Assembly (NCBI GenBank): GCA_002396485.1
Contig: DGXZ01000074.1
Span: 1-8,188 of the forward strand
Direction of reading: 5' to 3'
DNA from: Spartobacteria bacterium UBA5019
Lineage (GTDB): Bacteria; Verrucomicrobiota; Verrucomicrobiia; Chthoniobacterales; Terrimicrobiaceae
DNA length: 8,188 nucleotides
This document shows, one piece after another, positions 7,419-8,188 of this stretch. The position numbers and the translations under genes were made by a program. A model generated the notes under the pieces. It saw only the letters and a list, made by a program, of their open reading frames with translations, was not told the origin of the DNA and searched no databases. How positions within the stretch are numbered: position 1 is the first letter of the stretch; each line of letters starts with the position of its first letter.

Positions 7419-7500
7419 AAATCTCCTTCTGGATAGCTGCTCTGGCACGTCGGATTTGTTCGAGAATGGCCTGACCTCCTGCTTTCCAGACGTAATGCTG
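7419..7500 (-). other. 82-bp junction segment between isomerase fragment and beta-helix start
   Basis: Homology to the isomerase gene ends at 7501. From 7500 to the beta-helix ATG the sequence is open in two frames. The fusion frame gives a low-complexity-like SITSGKQEVRPFSNKSDVPE. The other gives a protein-like amphipathic helix (WKAGGQAILEQIRRARAAIQ). The second frame starts to look coding exactly at the breakpoint, so this may be a scrap of a third gene, which I cannot identify. It also carries an AGGAGG (7475-7480, - strand) with no usual start codon behind it. Confidence 0.35.
7423..7428 (-). promoter_or_regulatory. Shine-Dalgarno deciding the beta-helix start
   Basis: AAGGAG on the - strand lies 4 nt before ATG 7418 and directly precedes the hydrophobic leader. 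It is one of the best ribosome-binding sites in the window and supports internal initiation rather than use of the fused ATG at 7622. Read in the frame of the fusion, the same bases encode RRR and create a twin-arginine-like SRRRFM. Confidence 0.65.
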
Positions 7501-7622
7501 GCGACCTCTGTGCATTGAGCGGGGGACCAACGCGCCCGAGGCGAGAGGGCGATACCGAAGTGCCTGGCTACGGTCAGACCTTGGTCGATGGCTCGATTGA
7601 TTGTGGAGCTAGGGAACTTCAT
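7501..7622 (-). pseudogene. 5' fragment of a second D-lyxose isomerase gene, fused in frame to the beta-helix ORF
   Basis: From ATG 7622 the frame encodes MKFPSSTINRAIDQGLTVAR, then HFGIALSPRARWSPAQCTEV, which matches the N-terminus of the intact isomerase (MKLHRSTINRAIEQALTVTS, then HFGIALPPWARWTPSQWAEV). Similarity ends at about codon 41; the metal-binding cupin domain is absent, so the fragment cannot be an enzyme. No stop codon separates it from the beta-helix gene, and translation from 7622 would give a 1144-residue chimera with 68 extra N-terminal residues before the signal sequence. Because the beta-helix gene has its own start and Shine-Dalgarno, I treat the fragment as the relic of a deleted gene. 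An alternative is that it now serves as a leader or promoter segment. The ~84% nucleotide identity points to a paralogue or a transferred homologue. Confidence 0.8.
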
Positions 7623-7668
7623 ATGTCGGATTGTATTTATGATCGTTTTAACAGGGTCTTGTCCAGTT

Positions 7669-7935
7669 TTAGAGTGGAAAAATGTGCGGTTTTATTGTCA
7701 TCGGGTTGATTGCCGTGTTTGCAGTCGGCCATTGGCCTCGACGATCGCATTCCAGAATCCATGCGTATTCGTTGTATTGGCGGATCAGGGCCGCTTCCTT
7801 ACTGTCCGGCACCCAATACGCAGCCAGATTCACTTGAGTCTTGACCAGCGCCTCGAGGATTTTCTCCACCTCCCGGTGAAACTCTTCCATAGGCACTGCG
7901 TCTTTAATCGCAGTTTGCCGAAGTCCACCTGGCTT
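7669..7935 (-). pseudogene. 5'-truncated remnant resembling the C-terminus of a GH5/cellulase-type hydrolase
   Basis: The frame is open from just after a TGA at 7936-7938 to a stop at 7669-7671. The first ATG (7896) has no Shine-Dalgarno, and protein-like sequence already precedes it (RQTAIKDAVPMEEF), so the start is missing rather than short. The product has an acidic amphipathic helix (FHREVEKILEALVKTQ), then VNLAAYWVPDS and QYNEYAWILE. This order of helix, (V)PLAALW-like strand and final helix recalls the last beta-alpha unit of GH5/cellulase-family proteins, judged from memory. A ~75-residue piece cannot fold as a TIM barrel. It ends 46 bp before the isomerase fragment, so an ancestral hydrolase-isomerase gene order may have existed here. 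An intact small protein from ATG 7896 is possible but less likely. Confidence 0.4.
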
Positions 7936-8188
7936 TCAGTGTTTGAGGTGGCCCCGATTTTTAGACCACTGGCCGGTTAAAACAAACGATGGTTGTAGAG
8001 GGTTGTTTGGTTGTTACAGGGGGAGAGCTTTTCGTTCAATCTCCTTTTGGGACTGGTCTCCGATTTTTGTCTCCGTAGCGCAGGGCCCGGCTGGCCTCGG
8101 AGCGTAGCGCAGAGGCCTGCGCGGGGCCGCAGCGAAGGAGACAAAAATCGGAAGCGCGCAGTGGCGGGGGGGGGTTTCTGGGCTTTTT
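7936..8188. other. Gene-free right end of the window
   Basis: No credible coding frame was found. The left part (7925-7951) holds a 6-bp inverted repeat (CCACCT/AGGTGG) where protein-like sequence of the hydrolase remnant begins. It is followed by a T/G-rich stretch with three copies of GGTTGT (~7990-8015), the large inverted repeat at 8059-8152, and a run of nine G residues near 8165-8174. The mixture suggests a recombination scar or the edge of a repeat element; no transposase is visible. Confidence 0.4.
8059..8152. repeat. Nested inverted repeat (16-bp perfect arms, GC-rich interior)
   Basis: Arms TCCGATTTTTGTCTCC (8059-8074) and its exact complement GGAGACAAAAATCGGA (8137-8152) enclose 62 bp. 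Inside, GGCCC (8084-8088) pairs with GGGCC (8124-8128), and GGCCTC (8093-8098) pairs with GAGGCC (8112-8117). The whole can thus form one long interrupted hairpin with a 13-nt loop. The interior also carries a 10-bp direct repeat, CGTAGCGCAG, at 8074-8083 and 8103-8112. It might be a repetitive extragenic palindrome, a small non-autonomous element, or a structured RNA or terminator for a gene beyond the window. Confidence 0.7.

Noticed and set aside
7623..7668. Possible promoter before the fused ATG (TGGACA and TACAAT on the - strand)
   Set aside because: The two hexamers are 24 bp apart, too far for a sigma70 promoter, and no better-spaced partner was found for either.
7922..7980. Insertion-sequence end
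   Set aside because: The short inverted repeat and sharp change in coding character suggest one, but there are no long terminal repeats, transposase or target duplication, and I cannot name a family.
8165..8174. Run of nine G residues as a regulatory or phase-variable tract
   Set aside because: No coding frame or promoter is visible around it within the window, and it could be a sequencing or assembly effect near the edge.

Overview
The window looks like a polysaccharide-degradation locus from a Verrucomicrobiota-type bacterium, probably close to Opitutales/Puniceicoccales. The main clue is the C-terminus of the large beta-helix protein: a DPDGDG..NL.EYALG segment followed by a 'YTVQASSDLVTW...RFLRL' beta-sandwich, a tail I associate with secreted proteins of that phylum. 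Multidomain secreted proteins, a D-lyxose isomerase and a sialate-O-acetylesterase-type gene side by side fit the same picture. The assignment is inferred from domain style; no rRNA or other marker gene is present.

Layout. Bases 1-177 carry the 3' end of an unrecognised + strand gene. Everything else that looks genuine is on the - strand. In transcription order (right to left): a structured inverted repeat (8059-8152); a 5'-truncated coding remnant resembling the C-terminus of a GH5/cellulase-type hydrolase (7669-7935); a 122-bp orphan copy of the 5' end of a D-lyxose isomerase gene (7501-7622), which is open in frame into the next gene; a 1076-residue secreted beta-helix/Fn3/lectin-like protein (4188-7418); an intact D-lyxose isomerase (3327-4040); an exported SGNH/SASA-type acetylesterase (2329-3303); and, after an intergenic region with a candidate promoter and two tandem operator-like repeats, a 649-residue sialidase-fold protein with a C-terminal LamG-like domain (221-2170).

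How the genes may work together (inference). The beta-helix protein would bind or cleave a polysaccharide outside the cytoplasm, the esterase would remove O-acetyl groups, and the isomerase would convert a released D-lyxose/D-mannose-type sugar to its ketose. The sialidase-fold protein has three Asp boxes but no signal peptide and no recognisable RIP arginine motif, so its substrate is open and it may act on imported oligosaccharides.

The most notable features are the chimeric upstream region of the beta-helix gene (isomerase fragment, then an 82-bp segment readable in another frame, then the beta-helix start, with a hydrolase remnant further upstream) and the paired 11-bp direct repeats, 20 bp apart, abutting the -35 box of the sialidase-like gene. 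Both suggest a locus assembled by recombination and controlled by a dedicated regulator. No tRNA, rRNA, CRISPR array or intact transposase gene was seen.
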